In this document: one piece after another, positions 1 through 8,789 of the stretch
How positions within the stretch are numbered: position 1 is the stretch's first letter
Layout: each line of letters starts with the position of its first letter
Assembly: GCF_003112535.1 (NCBI RefSeq)
Contig: NZ_BEWA01000002.1
Coordinates: 558,001 to 622,000 of the forward strand
Source: Streptomyces rishiriensis
GTDB taxonomy: Bacteria > Actinomycetota > Actinomycetes > Streptomycetales > Streptomycetaceae
Direction of reading: 5' to 3'
Length of the DNA stretch: 64,000 nucleotides
The notes under the pieces: model-generated
Told to the model about the DNA's origin: nothing
What the model saw: the letters and a program-made list of their open reading frames with translations, nothing else
Databases searched by the model: none
Position numbers and translations under genes: made by a program

Positions 1-1365
1 CTCGACCCGAAGAAGCGCAAGGTCGACTCGTACGTCCGCGCGGGCGGCGCCGCCGTCGACCCCAAGACCGGCAAGATCCTCGCCATGTACGGCGGCGTCG
101 ACTACGTCAAGCAGTACACCAACAACGCCACCCGCCAGGACTTCCAGGTCGGCTCCACCTTCAAGCCGTTCGTCTTCACCTCCGCCGTCCAGAACGACTC
201 CACCACCCAGGACGGCCGCCAGATCACCCCCAACACGATCTACAGCGGCACCAACAAGCGCCCCGTCCAGGGCTGGTCCGGCCCCTCGTACGCCCCCGAG
301 AACGAGGACTACGTCAACTACGGCGACATCAACGTGCGCACCGCCACCGACAAGTCCGTCAACTCGGTGTACGCACAGATGGCCGTCGACGTCGGCCCCT
401 CCAAGGTCAAGCAGACCGCGATCGACCTCGGCCTGCCCACCTCGACCCCCGACCTGCAGCCCTACCCCTCCATCGCCCTCGGCACCGCCAACGCCAGCGT
501 CCTGAACATGGCCGAGGCCTACGCCACCCTCGCCAACCACGGCAAGCACGGCGCCTACGCCCTGATCAGCAAGGTCACCAAGGAGGGCTCCGACGTGATG
601 GAGCTCCCCGCGTTCAAGGCCTCCCAGGTCGTCAGCCGCGAAGCCGCCGACACCACGACCTCCGTGCTGCGCAGCGTCGTCGAGAACGGCACCGCCACCG
701 AGGCCCTCGCCGCCGGCCGCCCCGCCGCCGGCAAGACGGGCACCGCCGAAGAGGACCAGGCCGCCTGGTTCGCCGGCTACACCCCCGACCTCGCCACCGT
801 CGTCGCCGTCATGGGCCAGGACCCCGAGACCGCCCACCACAAGTCCCTCAAGGGCGCCATGGGCCTGGCCCGCATCAACGGCGGCGGCGCGCCCACCCAG
901 ATCTGGGCCCAGTTCACCAGGAACGCCCTCAAGGGCACCCCGGCCTCGGAGTTCAACCTCCAGATCCAGGACGGCGGCGAGGAATCCGCCTACCCGTCCG
1001 CCCCGCCCTCCTCGGAGAAGCCCAGCGCCGGCGAATCCGCCGGCAGCACCCCGTCCGGCGACGGCACCAAGGGCCAGACGCAGGGCCAGACCCAGGGCCA
1101 GACGGGCGGCGGCAACACCACCGGCGGCGCCACCGGCAACACCGCCGCCGGCACCGGCACCCACGGCGGCGCGTCCACCGGCACCACCTCGACCGGCGCC
1201 ACCGGCGGCAGCCCCACCACGGGGGGCACCACCTCGGGCGCCGACTCCGGCGGCGCCGACGGCGGCACCACGGCCGGAACCACCGACGGCGGCGCCACCG
1301 GCGACCCCGGCAACTCGGGGGGCACCACCGTCGGCCCGCAGCTCACGCCCGTCCGCCGCGACTGA
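1..1365 (+). CDS. Class A penicillin-binding protein, transpeptidase part (5' end outside window)
   Basis: The frame is open from base 1, so the glycosyltransferase half and the start lie upstream. The visible part holds the transpeptidase motifs in order: STFK with the acylated serine at about 154-165, SVN at 355-363 and KTGT at 733-744. Such enzymes cross-link peptidoglycan outside the membrane. After about base 1000 the protein becomes a long Gly/Thr/Ser/Pro tail with short QGQT repeats, typical of actinobacterial PBPs and probably disordered in the wall. A perfect palindrome follows the stop. Family assignment is firm; the specific paralogue is not known. Confidence 0.93.
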   Translation, partial: LDPKKRKVDSYVRAGGAAVDPKTGKILAMYGGVDYVKQYTNNATRQDFQVGSTFKPFVFTSAVQNDSTTQDGRQITPNTIYSGTNKRPVQGWSGPSYAPENEDYVNYGDINVRTATDKSVNSVYAQMAVDVGPSKVKQTAIDLGLPTSTPDLQPYPSIALGTANASVLNMAEAYATLANHGKHGAYALISKVTKEGSDVMELPAFKASQVVSREAADTTTSVLRSVVENGTATEALAAGRPAAGKTGTAEEDQAAWFAGYTPDLATVVAVMGQDPETAHHKSLKGAMGLARINGGGAPTQIWAQFTRNALKGTPASEFNLQIQDGGEESAYPSAPPSSEKPSAGESAGSTPSGDGTKGQTQGQTQGQTGGGNTTGGATGNTAAGTGTHGGASTGTTSTGATGGSPTTGGTTSGADSGGADGGTTAGTTDGGATGDPGNSGGTTVGPQLTPVRRD

Positions 1366-1456
1366 CGCCCGGCACGGCGGACGTCCGGCACGCACAGCGG
1401 GCGTCCGTCACAGCCGGCGTCCGCACCGGCCGCCGCCCCTGCACAGAGACCGCGAA

Positions 1457-1486
1457 AAGGGCTGGTGACCATGGTCACCAGCCCTT
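1457..1486. terminator. Bidirectional terminator, 30-bp perfect palindrome
   Basis: Bases 1457-1471 and 1472-1486 are exact reverse complements. The palindrome lies between the convergent PBP and GroES-like genes, so it can end transcription from both sides. Confidence 0.8.
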
Positions 1487-1517
1487 CGAGCCACCGTTTC
1501 ACGGAGGCCCGGACGTC

Positions 1518-1874
1518 TCAGAGGTACAGACCCGTCGAGTCCTCCGACCCCTCGAACCGGTCCGCGGCGACGGCGTGCAGATCGCGCTCCCGCATCAGCA
1601 CATACGCCACGCCCCGCACCTCCACCTCCGCCCGGTCCTCCGGGTCGTACAGCACCCGGTCACCCGGCTCCACGGTCCGCACGTTCTGCCCCACCGCGAC
1701 GACCGCCGCCCACGCCAGCCGGCGACCGACGGCCGCGGTGGCGGGAATCAGGATGCCGCCACCGGAACGCCGCTCGCCCTCGCCGGTCTCCTGCCGCACG
1801 AGCACACGGTCGTGCAGCATCCGGATGGGCAGCTTGTCGTGCCGGGGATCGAGGTCGTCTCTCTTGGCGCTCAC
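1518..1874 (-). CDS. GroES-like co-chaperonin family protein
   Basis: A 118-residue protein with a GroES-type beta-barrel core: PIRMLHDRVLVRQ near the start, GGILIP, VVAVGQN and VEPGDRVLYDPEDRAEV. The order matches Cpn10 but spacing is divergent, and a mobile loop like that of true GroES is only partly recognisable. It stands alone with no groEL beside it, so it is probably a second GroES-like protein rather than the housekeeping one. The start is GTG at 1874 and the upstream ribosome site is weak. Confidence 0.8.
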   Translation of the reverse strand: MSAKRDDLDPRHDKLPIRMLHDRVLVRQETGEGERRSGGGILIPATAAVGRRLAWAAVVAVGQNVRTVEPGDRVLYDPEDRAEVEVRGVAYVLMRERDLHAVAADRFEGSEDSTGLYL

Positions 1875-1940
1875 AGCACTGAACCTACCTGTCCGCAGCC
1901 GATGCGTGAGCGGGCGGGTCCGGGGCGGCCCCGGGCGGGA

Positions 1941-2270
1941 TCACCCCCGGCGACGACGGGCGCCCAGGGCCAGCAGCCCCACGACGCCGACGACGACGAG
2001 CGCCGCCGGCACCACCCGCTCCAGCCGGGGCGCGCCCTCCTCGTCCACGAACTGCGCCCGCACGTCGCTCACGACCCGGTTGACCTGCACATAGGCCCTA
2101 CCCAAGGTGTGATCGACGTTGGCGACGACCTTGGCCTTGGCGTCCCCGACGATGGTCTTCGGGTGCACCCGCACCCCGATCTCGTCCAGCGTGTCCGCCA
2201 GCACCTCGCGGCGGGCCCTGATGTCCGCCTCGATCTGCGCCGGGGTTCTGGTGTCCGACGTCTCCGCCAC
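1941..2270 (-). CDS. DUF3618-type membrane-anchored protein
   Basis: I place the start at GTG 2270, not the upstream ATG at 2351, because GGAGG sits 7 bases before it. The 109-residue product opens with SDTRTPAQIEADI and RREVLADTLDEI, the signature of DUF3618 proteins. It ends in one hydrophobic helix (VVPAALVVVGVVGLLALGA) followed by arginines, so the N-terminal part should face the cytoplasm. Function is unknown. It is transcribed away from bcp. Confidence 0.82.
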   Translation of the reverse strand: MAETSDTRTPAQIEADIRARREVLADTLDEIGVRVHPKTIVGDAKAKVVANVDHTLGRAYVQVNRVVSDVRAQFVDEEGAPRLERVVPAALVVVGVVGLLALGARRRRG

Positions 2271-2379
2271 GGTAAGGCCTCCGAAGTCAGCCGATTCTTG
2301 TTCTGGCGATGCTTGTTCTGGACAGTCTGTCAGCTCCGCCCGCCGCCGCACTGTCAGGACCCCCGGTTAGGCTGGCCCG

Positions 2380-2847
2380 ATGAGCGAGCGACTCCAGCCC
2401 GGGGACGTGGCCCCCGACTTCACCCTCTCCGACGCCGACGGCAACCAGGTCTCCCTGTCGGACCACAAGGGCCGCAAGGTCATCGTCTACTTCTACCCGG
2501 CCGCGCTGACCCCCGGCTGCACGAAGCAGGCCTGTGACTTCACCGACAACCTCGAACTGCTGACCGGCGCCGGCTACGACGTCCTCGGCATCTCCCCGGA
2601 CAGCCCCGAGAAGCTGGGGAAGTTCCGCGACAAGGAGTCCCTGAAGGTCACCCTCCTGGCCGACCCGGACAAGACCGTGCTCGACGCGTACGGCGCGTTC
2701 GGCGAGAAGAAGAACTACGGCAAGACGTACATGGGCGTCATCCGCTCCACGATCGTGGTGGACGAGGAGGGCAAGGTCGAACGAGCCCTGTACAACGTCC
2801 GCGCCACGGGCCACGTCGCCAAGATCATCAAGGATCTGGGCATCTGA
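2380..2847 (+). CDS. bcp: Thioredoxin-dependent peroxiredoxin, BCP/PrxQ type
   Basis: A 155-residue full-length AhpC/TSA-fold enzyme that reduces hydroperoxides using thioredoxin. The motif TPGCTKQAC carries the peroxidatic Cys47 and the resolving Cys52, the BCP arrangement. It begins with LQPGDVAPDFTLSDADG. It is divergent from the DUF3618 gene and is followed by a hairpin. No regulatory site is obvious. Confidence 0.95.
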   Translation: MSERLQPGDVAPDFTLSDADGNQVSLSDHKGRKVIVYFYPAALTPGCTKQACDFTDNLELLTGAGYDVLGISPDSPEKLGKFRDKESLKVTLLADPDKTVLDAYGAFGEKKNYGKTYMGVIRSTIVVDEEGKVERALYNVRATGHVAKIIKDLGI

Positions 2848-2865
2848 GCACCCCTTCCGCAGCCG

Positions 2866-2897
2866 GCGGCCCGCGGCGAACACCCGACGCGGGCCGC
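2866..2897 (+). terminator. Terminator after bcp
   Basis: GCGGCCCGCG at 2866-2875 pairs with CGCGGGCCGC at 2888-2897 across a 12-base loop, about 20 bases after the bcp stop. Confidence 0.6.
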
Positions 2898-3027
2898 TCC
2901 ATGTCCCGCTCCATGTCCCGCTTCAACGGCTACGTGGCGCCGCCGGAAGGGGAGAGCGGTACTCGCCGGGTGACCCACAAGGCCCGTAGACTGATGGCCG
3001 CCGGTCGAGCGCGATGACCGTTTTTGA

Positions 3028-3112
3028 GCGGCCGTGATGGAATTTGGCAGTCATGCTGGGTTTAGGTCCCAGTGGGTTAACACCCGTGTGGGTTCGAGTC
3101 CCACCGGCCGCA
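3028..3112 (+). tRNA. tRNA-Leu (anticodon TAG)
   Basis: The acceptor stem GCGGCCG (3028-3034) pairs with CGGCCGC (3105-3111), with discriminator A3112. The anticodon stem CTGGG/CCCAG encloses TTTAGGT, giving anticodon TAG, which reads CUA/CUG. A long variable arm and a T-loop GTTCGAG are present, as expected for a class II leucine tRNA. CCA is not encoded. Confidence 0.95.
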
Positions 3113-3121
3113 CATCTCGGA

Positions 3122-3146
3122 GGGGGCCGCCAGACAGGCGGCCCCC
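3122..3146. terminator. Bidirectional terminator between tRNA-Leu and rdgB
   Basis: GGGGGCCGCC at 3122-3131 pairs with GGCGGCCCCC at 3137-3146 around a 5-base loop. It lies between the tRNA and the convergent rdgB. Confidence 0.75.
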
Positions 3147-3158
3147 TCCCGTGTCCGC

Positions 3159-3761
3159 TCAGCCCAGCAGCTCCCGGACCGCTGGGACCAGGGCGCGGAA
3201 GGCCTTGCCTCGGTGGCTGATGGCGTTTTTCTCCTGCGGCGTCAACTCCGCGCAGGTGCGGGTCTCGCCGTCCGGCTGGAGGATCGGGTCGTAGCCGAAG
3301 CCGTTCGTGCCCTCGGGCGCGAAGCGCAGCACGCCGCTCAGCCGGCCCTCGACGACGCGCTCTGTGCCGTCCGGGAGGGCGAGGGCCGCGGCGCAGGCGA
3401 AGTGGGCGCCCCGGTGTTCGTCGGCGATGTCGGAGAGCTGGGCCAGGAGGAGGTTCAGGTTGGCCCGGTCGTCGCCGTGGCGGCCCGCCCAGCGGGCCGA
3501 GAAGATGCCGGGGGCGCCGTTCAGCACGTCCACGCAGAGGCCGGAGTCGTCGGCGACGGCCGGGTGGCCGGTGGCACGGGCGAGGGCGTGGGCCTTGAGC
3601 AGGGCGTTCTCGGCGAAGGTGACGCCGGTTTCCTTGACGTCGGGGACGTCGGGGTAGGCGTCCGCGCCGACGAGGTCGTGGGGCAGGCCTGCGTCGGCGA
3701 GGATCGACCTGAGTTCGGTGATCTTTCCGGCGTTGCGGGTGGCGAGGATCAGGCGGGTCAT
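3159..3761 (-). CDS. rdgB: Non-canonical purine NTP pyrophosphatase (RdgB/HAM1)
   Basis: A 200-residue Ham1-family enzyme that hydrolyses ITP, XTP and dITP to monophosphates, cleaning the nucleotide pool. The substrate loop ATRNAGK (residues 7-13), DDSGLCVD (71-78) and GFGYDPIL are all present, as is the C-terminal SHRGKA. Length is normal for the family. It is followed by the lipoprotein gene upstream and faces tRNA-Leu. Confidence 0.95.
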   Translation of the reverse strand: MTRLILATRNAGKITELRSILADAGLPHDLVGADAYPDVPDVKETGVTFAENALLKAHALARATGHPAVADDSGLCVDVLNGAPGIFSARWAGRHGDDRANLNLLLAQLSDIADEHRGAHFACAAALALPDGTERVVEGRLSGVLRFAPEGTNGFGYDPILQPDGETRTCAELTPQEKNAISHRGKAFRALVPAVRELLG

Positions 3762-3793
3762 GCGCCCAGTATCCCCAGTGCGCGGCCCGTCCC

Positions 3794-4210
3794 CTACGGT
3801 GTGCAGACCTTCGTGAGTTCGCCCGCCGCGTCGGTGACGGGGCTGAGGTCGGGGGTCCGGTCGCCGTTCTTGACGGCGGTGCGGACGTTGGCCACGGCGG
3901 TCCGGAGGTCGGTGACGGCCTTGTTGACGTCGGCGTTGCCGGACTTGTCGCCGATCTTGTCGAGGTCGTTCTCGATGGAGGTCAGCGATGCCTGGGTCTG
4001 CGTCGGGTCGTTCGCGGCGTTCTGCACGGCCTGCTGGAGGTCGGTGACGCTGTCGGCGACGGAGTCGGCGGTCTGGACGCAGTCCAGGGCTTTGCCGACC
4101 GCGTCGCAGCCGGTCGCCGTCAGTGCCACGGTGAGGGCGGCGGCCGCGGTGGCTGCGGCGATGAGGGTACGGCGACGCCGGTGCGTGCGTGGGCTCGCGT
4201 CCGTGGACAT
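3794..4210 (-). CDS. Small secreted lipoprotein, function unknown
   Basis: A 138-residue protein with an Arg-rich start (RTHRRRRTL), a hydrophobic stretch and a lipobox-like TATGC with Cys35, so it is likely a membrane-anchored lipoprotein, possibly Tat-exported. The mature part is short, charged and helical, with repeated D/T/V-rich heptad-like text. I recognise no domain. It sits between rdgB and rph on the same strand. Confidence 0.75.
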   Translation of the reverse strand: MSTDASPRTHRRRRTLIAAATAAAALTVALTATGCDAVGKALDCVQTADSVADSVTDLQQAVQNAANDPTQTQASLTSIENDLDKIGDKSGNADVNKAVTDLRTAVANVRTAVKNGDRTPDLSPVTDAAGELTKVCTP

Positions 4211-4319
4211 GACTGGTTCCTCCGCTTGTCAGGCCCAGGAGGCCCCCGTCGGTGCACTGGCCAAGACGCGCCGGAGGGCGGGCCGGTTGCCCGGGCCCGC
4301 CTCGTCCTTGGTGTCCCTT

Positions 4320-5057
4320 TTACTGTTCCAGGACCGCGTCGAGTGCGGTGCGCTGCAGGGCGGTGAGTTCGGCGCACCCGGAAACGGCGAGGTCGAGAAG
4401 GGAGTTGAGTTCGTCGCGGGCGAACGGCGCGGCTTCGGCGGTGCCTTGGACCTCGACGAAGCGGCCGTCGCCGGTGCAGACGACGTTCATGTCGGTCTCG
4501 GCGCGGACGTCCTCCTGGTAGCAGAGGTCGAGGAGGGGGATGCCGTCGACGATGCCGACGGAGACGGCGCTGACGGTGCCGGTGAGGGGTCGGCGGCCGG
4601 CCTTGACGAGTTTGCGGCCCTGGGCCCAGGAGACGGCGTCGGCCAGTGCGACGTATGCGCCGGTGATGGCCGCGGTGCGGGTGCCGCCGTCGGCCTGGAG
4701 GACGTCGCAGTCGAGGACGATGGTGTTCTCGCCGAGGGCTTTGTAGTCGATGACGGCGCGCAGGGAGCGGCCGATGAGGCGGGAGATCTCGTGGGTGCGG
4801 CCGCCGATCTTGCCGCGGACGGACTCGCGGTCGCCGCGGGTGTTGGTGGCGCGGGGAAGCATGGAGTACTCCGCGGTGACCCAGCCTTCGCCGCTGCCCT
4901 TGCGCCAGCGGGGGACGCCTTCGGTGACGGAGGCGGTGCAGAAGACCTTGGTGTCGCCGAAGGAGACGAGGACGGAGCCTTCGGCGTGCTTGCTCCAGCC
5001 GCGTTCGATGGTGACGGGGCGGAGCTGTTGGGGGGTGCGGCCGTCGATTCGAGACAT
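4320..5057 (-). CDS. rph: Ribonuclease PH
   Basis: The ATG at 5057 ([20 protein letters not shown]) gives a 245-residue protein of normal length, so I use it rather than the in-frame ATG at 5141. RNase PH is a phosphate-dependent 3'-5' exonuclease that trims tRNA 3' ends. [27 protein letters not shown] and [18 protein letters not shown] are diagnostic. It lies downstream of nagF, from which it is separated by a hairpin. Confidence 0.95.
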   Translation of the reverse strand: MSRIDGRTPQQLRPVTIERGWSKHAEGSVLVSFGDTKVFCTASVTEGVPRWRKGSGEGWVTAEYSMLPRATNTRGDRESVRGKIGGRTHEISRLIGRSLRAVIDYKALGENTIVLDCDVLQADGGTRTAAITGAYVALADAVSWAQGRKLVKAGRRPLTGTVSAVSVGIVDGIPLLDLCYQEDVRAETDMNVVCTGDGRFVEVQGTAEAAPFARDELNSLLDLAVSGCAELTALQRTALDAVLEQ

Positions 5058-5084
5058 GGCGCTGAGCCTAGCCGTACATGCGGA

Positions 5085-5116
5085 AGGGGCTCCTCCCTCG
5101 GTGGAGAGGAGCCCCT
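5085..5116 (-). terminator. Terminator between nagF and rph
   Basis: AGGGGCTCCTC (5085-5095) pairs with GAGGAGCCCCT (5106-5116). It lies downstream of nagF and just before the rph start, so it separates the two minus-strand genes. Confidence 0.75.
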
Positions 5117-5137
5117 GGGGGTGAGCGCGGGGCTCAC

Positions 5138-5371
5138 TCACATCATGTCTTCGATCTCCGCCGCGATGGGGTCGGCGTCGGTGCCGATGACGACCTGGAT
5201 GGCGGTGCCCATCTTGACGACGCCGTGGGCGCCGGCGGCCTTCAGGGCGGCTTCGTCGACCAGCGCGGGGTCGTTGACCTCGGTGCGCAGGCGGGTGATG
5301 CAGCCTTCGATCTCTTCGATGTTGTCGAGGCCGCCGAGTCCGGCGACGATCTTCTCAGCCTTGGTGGCCAT
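5138..5371 (-). CDS. nagF: N-acetylglucosamine PTS EIIB component
   Basis: A 77-residue free-standing EIIB domain from ATG 5371 ([14 protein letters not shown]). The phosphorylated cysteine is Cys24 in GCITRLR, the EIIB signature. It takes the phosphate from a glucose-type EIIA and passes it to GlcNAc entering through the EIIC permease. In Streptomyces the domains are separate genes, as here, and the gene is divergent from nagE1 across a dre-like operator. No EIIA gene lies in this window. Confidence 0.9.
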   Translation of the reverse strand: MATKAEKIVAGLGGLDNIEEIEGCITRLRTEVNDPALVDEAALKAAGAHGVVKMGTAIQVVIGTDADPIAAEIEDMM

Positions 5372-5515
5372 GTTCCGTCTCCCTGAATTCCCTGATGCGC
5401 GCCGCAATTCTCTGCCGAACCGCTTTGTCGCAGTAACCCACAGTTGGCCCATCTTTGCGAGCGATTGTGCGGTGTGTGTCCGAGGATGACGTCACAGCAG
5501 CCCAATCGTCCGTAG

Positions 5516-5530
5516 CTGGTCTACACCACC
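5516..5530. promoter_or_regulatory. DasR-type operator (dre) between nagF and nagE1
   Basis: CTGGTCTACACCACC fits the dre consensus (ACTGGTCTAGACCACT, from memory), bound by the GntR repressor DasR. It lies 20 bases before the nagE1 start in the shared nagF-nagE1 intergenic region, where it could control both genes. Confidence 0.8.
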
Positions 5531-5550
5531 TGACAGGCGGTCGCCAAACG

Positions 5551-6849
5551 ATGAGTGCACAGAGCGCCGGGGGCGAGGTCGGCCGAGCACGTGGGCGGTG
5601 GCAGGGGGCGTTCCAGGGGCTGCAGAAGATGGGGCGCAGTCTGCAGCTTCCGATCGCTGTGCTGCCCGCGGCCGGCATCCTCAACCGGCTTGGTCAGCCT
5701 GATGTGTTCGGGGACGACGGGCTGGGCTGGACGAACGTCTCCAAGGTGATGGCGGGTGCGGGCGGGGCGCTGCTCGACGGTTCGCTGGGGTTGCCGATGC
5801 TGTTCTGCGTCGGTGTGGCGATCGGGATGGCGAAGAAGGCCGACGGTTCGACGGCGCTGGCGGCGGTGGCCGGGTTCCTCGTCTACTACAACGTGCTGCG
5901 GCAGTTCCCGGAGGACTGCGGGCCGGGTTCGAAGGTGATCCCGAACATCGGGTGTCAGGCGACGGACAGCACGGTGGGCGCGTTCACGTATCAGAATCCC
6001 GGGGTGTTCGGCGGGATCGTGATGGGTCTGCTGACCGCCTTTCTCTGGCAGCGGTATCACCGGACGAAGCTGGTGGACTGGCTCGGGTTCTTCAACGGGC
6101 GGCGGCTGGTGCCGATCATCATGGCGTTCGTGGCGATCGCGTTCGCCTCGCTGTGCCTGTGGGTGTGGCCGCCGATCGGTGACGGGCTGGAGAACTTCAG
6201 CGACTGGCTGAGCGGGCTGGGTTCGTACGGTACGGGGATCTTCGGTCTGGCGAACCGGGCGCTGTTGGTGATCGGGTTGCATCAGTTCCTGAACGTGCCC
6301 ATCTGGTTCCAGTTCGGCACGTACACGAAGCCGGACGGGACGGAGGTGCACGGGGACATCAACATGTTCCTGGCGGGCGACCCGCAGGCGGGGCAGTTCA
6401 CGTCGGGGTTCTTTCCCATCATGATGTTCGCGCTGCCGGCGGCGGCGCTGGCGATCACGCACTGTGCGAGGCCGGGGCGGCGCAAGGAGGTGGGCGGGCT
6501 GATGCTGTCGGTGGCGCTGACGTCGTTCGTCACGGGCATCACGGAGCCGATCGAGTACTCGTTCCTGTTCGTCGCGCCGTTGCTGTACGCGGTGCACGCG
6601 GTGTTGACGGGCGTGTCGATGGCGGTGACGTGGGGGCTGGGGGTGCACGACGGCTTCAGTTTCTCGGCCGGGCTGATCGACTACGTGATCAACTGGAATC
6701 TGGCGACGCGGCCGTGGGCGATGATCCCGATCGGTCTGGGTTTCGCCGTCGTCTACTACGCGGTGTTCCGGTTCGCGATCACGCGGTTCGATCTGAAGAC
6801 GCCGGGCCGGGAGCCGGAGGAGGAGCGGGAGGACGTCACGAAGGCGTAG
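5551..6849 (+). CDS. nagE1: N-acetylglucosamine PTS EIIC permease, paralogue 1
   Basis: ATG 5551 (MSAQSAGGEV) gives 432 residues. The protein is a glucose-family PTS EIIC with about ten membrane segments. Visible family motifs are LQLPIAVLPAAGIL, KKADGSTALAA, YHRTKLVDWLGFFNGRR and GITEPIEYSFLF, the last holding the sugar-binding Glu-Pro. It lacks fused EIIA or EIIB domains. It is more than half identical by eye to the next gene and lies directly under a dre-like site. No good ribosome site precedes the ATG. In S. coelicolor the second paralogue, not this one, is the active GlcNAc transporter. Confidence 0.88.
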   Translation: MSAQSAGGEVGRARGRWQGAFQGLQKMGRSLQLPIAVLPAAGILNRLGQPDVFGDDGLGWTNVSKVMAGAGGALLDGSLGLPMLFCVGVAIGMAKKADGSTALAAVAGFLVYYNVLRQFPEDCGPGSKVIPNIGCQATDSTVGAFTYQNPGVFGGIVMGLLTAFLWQRYHRTKLVDWLGFFNGRRLVPIIMAFVAIAFASLCLWVWPPIGDGLENFSDWLSGLGSYGTGIFGLANRALLVIGLHQFLNVPIWFQFGTYTKPDGTEVHGDINMFLAGDPQAGQFTSGFFPIMMFALPAAALAITHCARPGRRKEVGGLMLSVALTSFVTGITEPIEYSFLFVAPLLYAVHAVLTGVSMAVTWGLGVHDGFSFSAGLIDYVINWNLATRPWAMIPIGLGFAVVYYAVFRFAITRFDLKTPGREPEEEREDVTKA

Positions 6850-6913
6850 CCCAGCGTAGTCCCAGGAACACGGGAATCGCGGGTTCCTTATGCCACCTTC
6901 ATCGTGCTACAAC

Positions 6914-6944
6914 ATGGTCTACACCACTGAGTGGTGTAGACCAT
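6914..6944 (+). promoter_or_regulatory. Two head-to-head DasR operators upstream of nagE2
   Basis: Bases 6914-6928 and 6930-6944 form a perfect 15-bp inverted repeat around G6929. Each arm (TGGTCTACACCACT or its complement) is itself a dre-like site. The double site ends 18 bases before the nagE2 ATG and would block the promoter until glucosamine-6-phosphate releases DasR. Confidence 0.85.
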
Positions 6945-6962
6945 CACCGATGGAGGAAGTCT

Positions 6963-8216
6963 ATGAGCACCGCCACCGCGCCCACGGCGGCCCCCTCTAA
7001 GAAGCGGGGATCCGGCCTCTTGCAGGGCCTGCAGAAGGTCGGCCGAAGCCTTCAGCTCCCGATCGCCGTGCTGCCGGCGGCGGGTCTCATCGTCCGGCTC
7101 GGCCAACCGGACGTGTTCGGAGCCGACGGCCTCGGCTGGGACAAGGTCGCCGCGGTTTTCGACAAGGCGGGCGGCGCCATCACCGGCAGCCTCCCGTTGC
7201 TCTTCTGCATCGGCGTGGCCATCGGATTCGCCAAGAAGGCCGACGGCTCCACCGCGCTCGCGGCACTGGTCGGGTTTCTGGTCTACAGCAAGGTGCTGGA
7301 GGCCTTCCCGGTCACCGAGGCCAAGGTGCAGGCGGGTGCGGACATAGCCGCGACCTATAACAACCCAGGCGTGCTCGGCGGCATCATCATGGGCTTGCTG
7401 TCGGCAGTCCTGTGGCAGCGGTACCACCGCACCAAGTTGGTGGATTGGCTCGGGTTCTTCAACGGGCGACGCCTCGTTCCGATCATCATGGCCTTCGTCG
7501 GCATCGCTGTCGGCGTCTTCTTCGGGCTGATCTGGGAGCCCATCGGCGACGGCATCAGCAACTTCGGCGAGTGGATGACCGGCCTGGGGTCAGTCGGCGC
7601 AGCGCTCTTCGGCGCGATCAACCGAGCTCTGATCCCGGTCGGCATGCACCAGTTCGTGAACACCGTGGCTTGGTTCCAGCTCGGCGAGTTCAAGGACGCC
7701 GCCGGTCAGGTCTTCAACGGTGACTACAACCGCTTCCTGCACGGCGACCCGACCGCCGGTATGTTCATGTCCGGCTTCTTCCCGATCATGATGTTCGGTC
7801 TGCCTGCCGCCGCGCTCGCCATCGCTCACACCGCCCGCCCCGAGCGCCGCAAGGCCGTCATGGGGATGATGATCTCGCTCGCTCTGACGTCCTTCGTCAC
7901 CGGTGTGACTGAGCCGATCGAGTTCTCGTTCATGTTCATCGCCCCGCTGCTGTACGTCATCCACGCGGTACTGACCGCCGCCTCCATGGCCATCACCTGG
8001 GGGCTGGGAGTCCACGCCGGATTCAACTTCTCCGCCGGCTTCATCGACTACGCGCTGAACTGGAACCTCGCCACCAAGCCCTGGTTGATCATCCCGATCG
8101 GCCTGGTCTTCGGGGCCGTCTACTACTTCGTCTTCCGCTTCGCGATCACCAAGTGGAACCTCCCCACCCCGGGCCGCGAGCCCGAGGAGGAGGTCGAGGA
8201 CCTCACCAAGGCGTGA
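6963..8216 (+). CDS. nagE2: N-acetylglucosamine PTS EIIC permease, paralogue 2
   Basis: ATG 6963 follows GGAGGAAGTCT, a strong ribosome site. The 417-residue EIIC carries the same motifs as nagE1 (LQLPIAVLPAAGLI, KKADGSTALAALVGF, WLGFFNGRRLVPIIM, GVTEPIEFSFMF). It brings GlcNAc in while NagF phosphorylates it. Codon choice differs somewhat from nagE1 (more C-ending codons), which suggests an old duplication. A very strong hairpin terminates it. This is expected to be the main, DasR-controlled GlcNAc transporter. Confidence 0.92.
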   Translation: MSTATAPTAAPSKKRGSGLLQGLQKVGRSLQLPIAVLPAAGLIVRLGQPDVFGADGLGWDKVAAVFDKAGGAITGSLPLLFCIGVAIGFAKKADGSTALAALVGFLVYSKVLEAFPVTEAKVQAGADIAATYNNPGVLGGIIMGLLSAVLWQRYHRTKLVDWLGFFNGRRLVPIIMAFVGIAVGVFFGLIWEPIGDGISNFGEWMTGLGSVGAALFGAINRALIPVGMHQFVNTVAWFQLGEFKDAAGQVFNGDYNRFLHGDPTAGMFMSGFFPIMMFGLPAAALAIAHTARPERRKAVMGMMISLALTSFVTGVTEPIEFSFMFIAPLLYVIHAVLTAASMAITWGLGVHAGFNFSAGFIDYALNWNLATKPWLIIPIGLVFGAVYYFVFRFAITKWNLPTPGREPEEEVEDLTKA

Positions 8217-8229
8217 GCCCGGAGTCGCT

Positions 8230-8280
8230 CGACGAAGGGGTGGGCCGAGAACCTGAGGTTCTCGGCCCACCCCTTCGTCG
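8230..8280 (+). terminator. Strong terminator after nagE2
   Basis: A perfect 24-bp stem (8230-8253 with 8257-8280) closes a TGA loop, 13 bases after the nagE2 stop. Confidence 0.9.
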
Positions 8281-8315
8281 TCACAGCGGTCGCTTACGCG
8301 GCCCGGGCGCGCGGG

Positions 8316-8660
8316 TCAGACGCAGCCGGGTCCCACACTCGTGGTGCCGGCGTCGTATTGATCCCAGCCACTCGTCCCTCCGCTCATGTAGTGATACATG
8401 TGGAAGGTGCAGTGGTAACCGGCCGACGGGCCCGCGTCCACGCGGGTCTTCTTCACGAAGATGAACTGCCGCCAGGCTCCCGACGGGCACTGCTTGGTGT
8501 GCGTCTTGGAGATCTTGCTCGGAGACAGACAGGTGACGTTCGTCCACGCGGGCACAGCCTCGGGAGCCGAGGCGGATGCCACGGGAACTCCGAGCCCCAT
8601 GGTGGCGGACAGCGCCACCGCGGCGACCGCCAGCCTCGTGACGCGGCGTACTTCGGTCAT
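8316..8660 (-). CDS. Small secreted cysteine-containing protein
   Basis: A 114-residue protein with a clear Sec signal peptide (VTRLAVAAVALSATMGLG, cleavage near ASA-SAPEA). The mature part of about 80 residues is Tyr/Thr/Ser-rich with four cysteines that could form two disulfides (Cys in VTCLS, KQCPS, YHCTF and GPGCV). A GGGGG-rich ribosome site precedes the ATG. No domain is recognised. It may be a small extracellular inhibitor or adhesin-like protein, but nothing proves this. Confidence 0.8.
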   Translation of the reverse strand: MTEVRRVTRLAVAAVALSATMGLGVPVASASAPEAVPAWTNVTCLSPSKISKTHTKQCPSGAWRQFIFVKKTRVDAGPSAGYHCTFHMYHYMSGGTSGWDQYDAGTTSVGPGCV

Positions 8661-8789
8661 GGTTTCCCCCTGTTCACTTTTCGCAGCGAAGGGTCAGCTC
8701 GCCGCGATCACTGAAAGGTATGGACCTTTGGGTCGCCGGTCAAGAGTGCATGCGCCGTGGGCCGCCGGGCCGATGACGCATGCTCTCCC

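Noticed and set aside
3213..5489. A 758-residue plus-strand frame over rdgB, the lipoprotein gene, rph and nagF
   Set aside because: It overlaps four clear minus-strand genes and its composition is that of a shadow frame in high-GC DNA.
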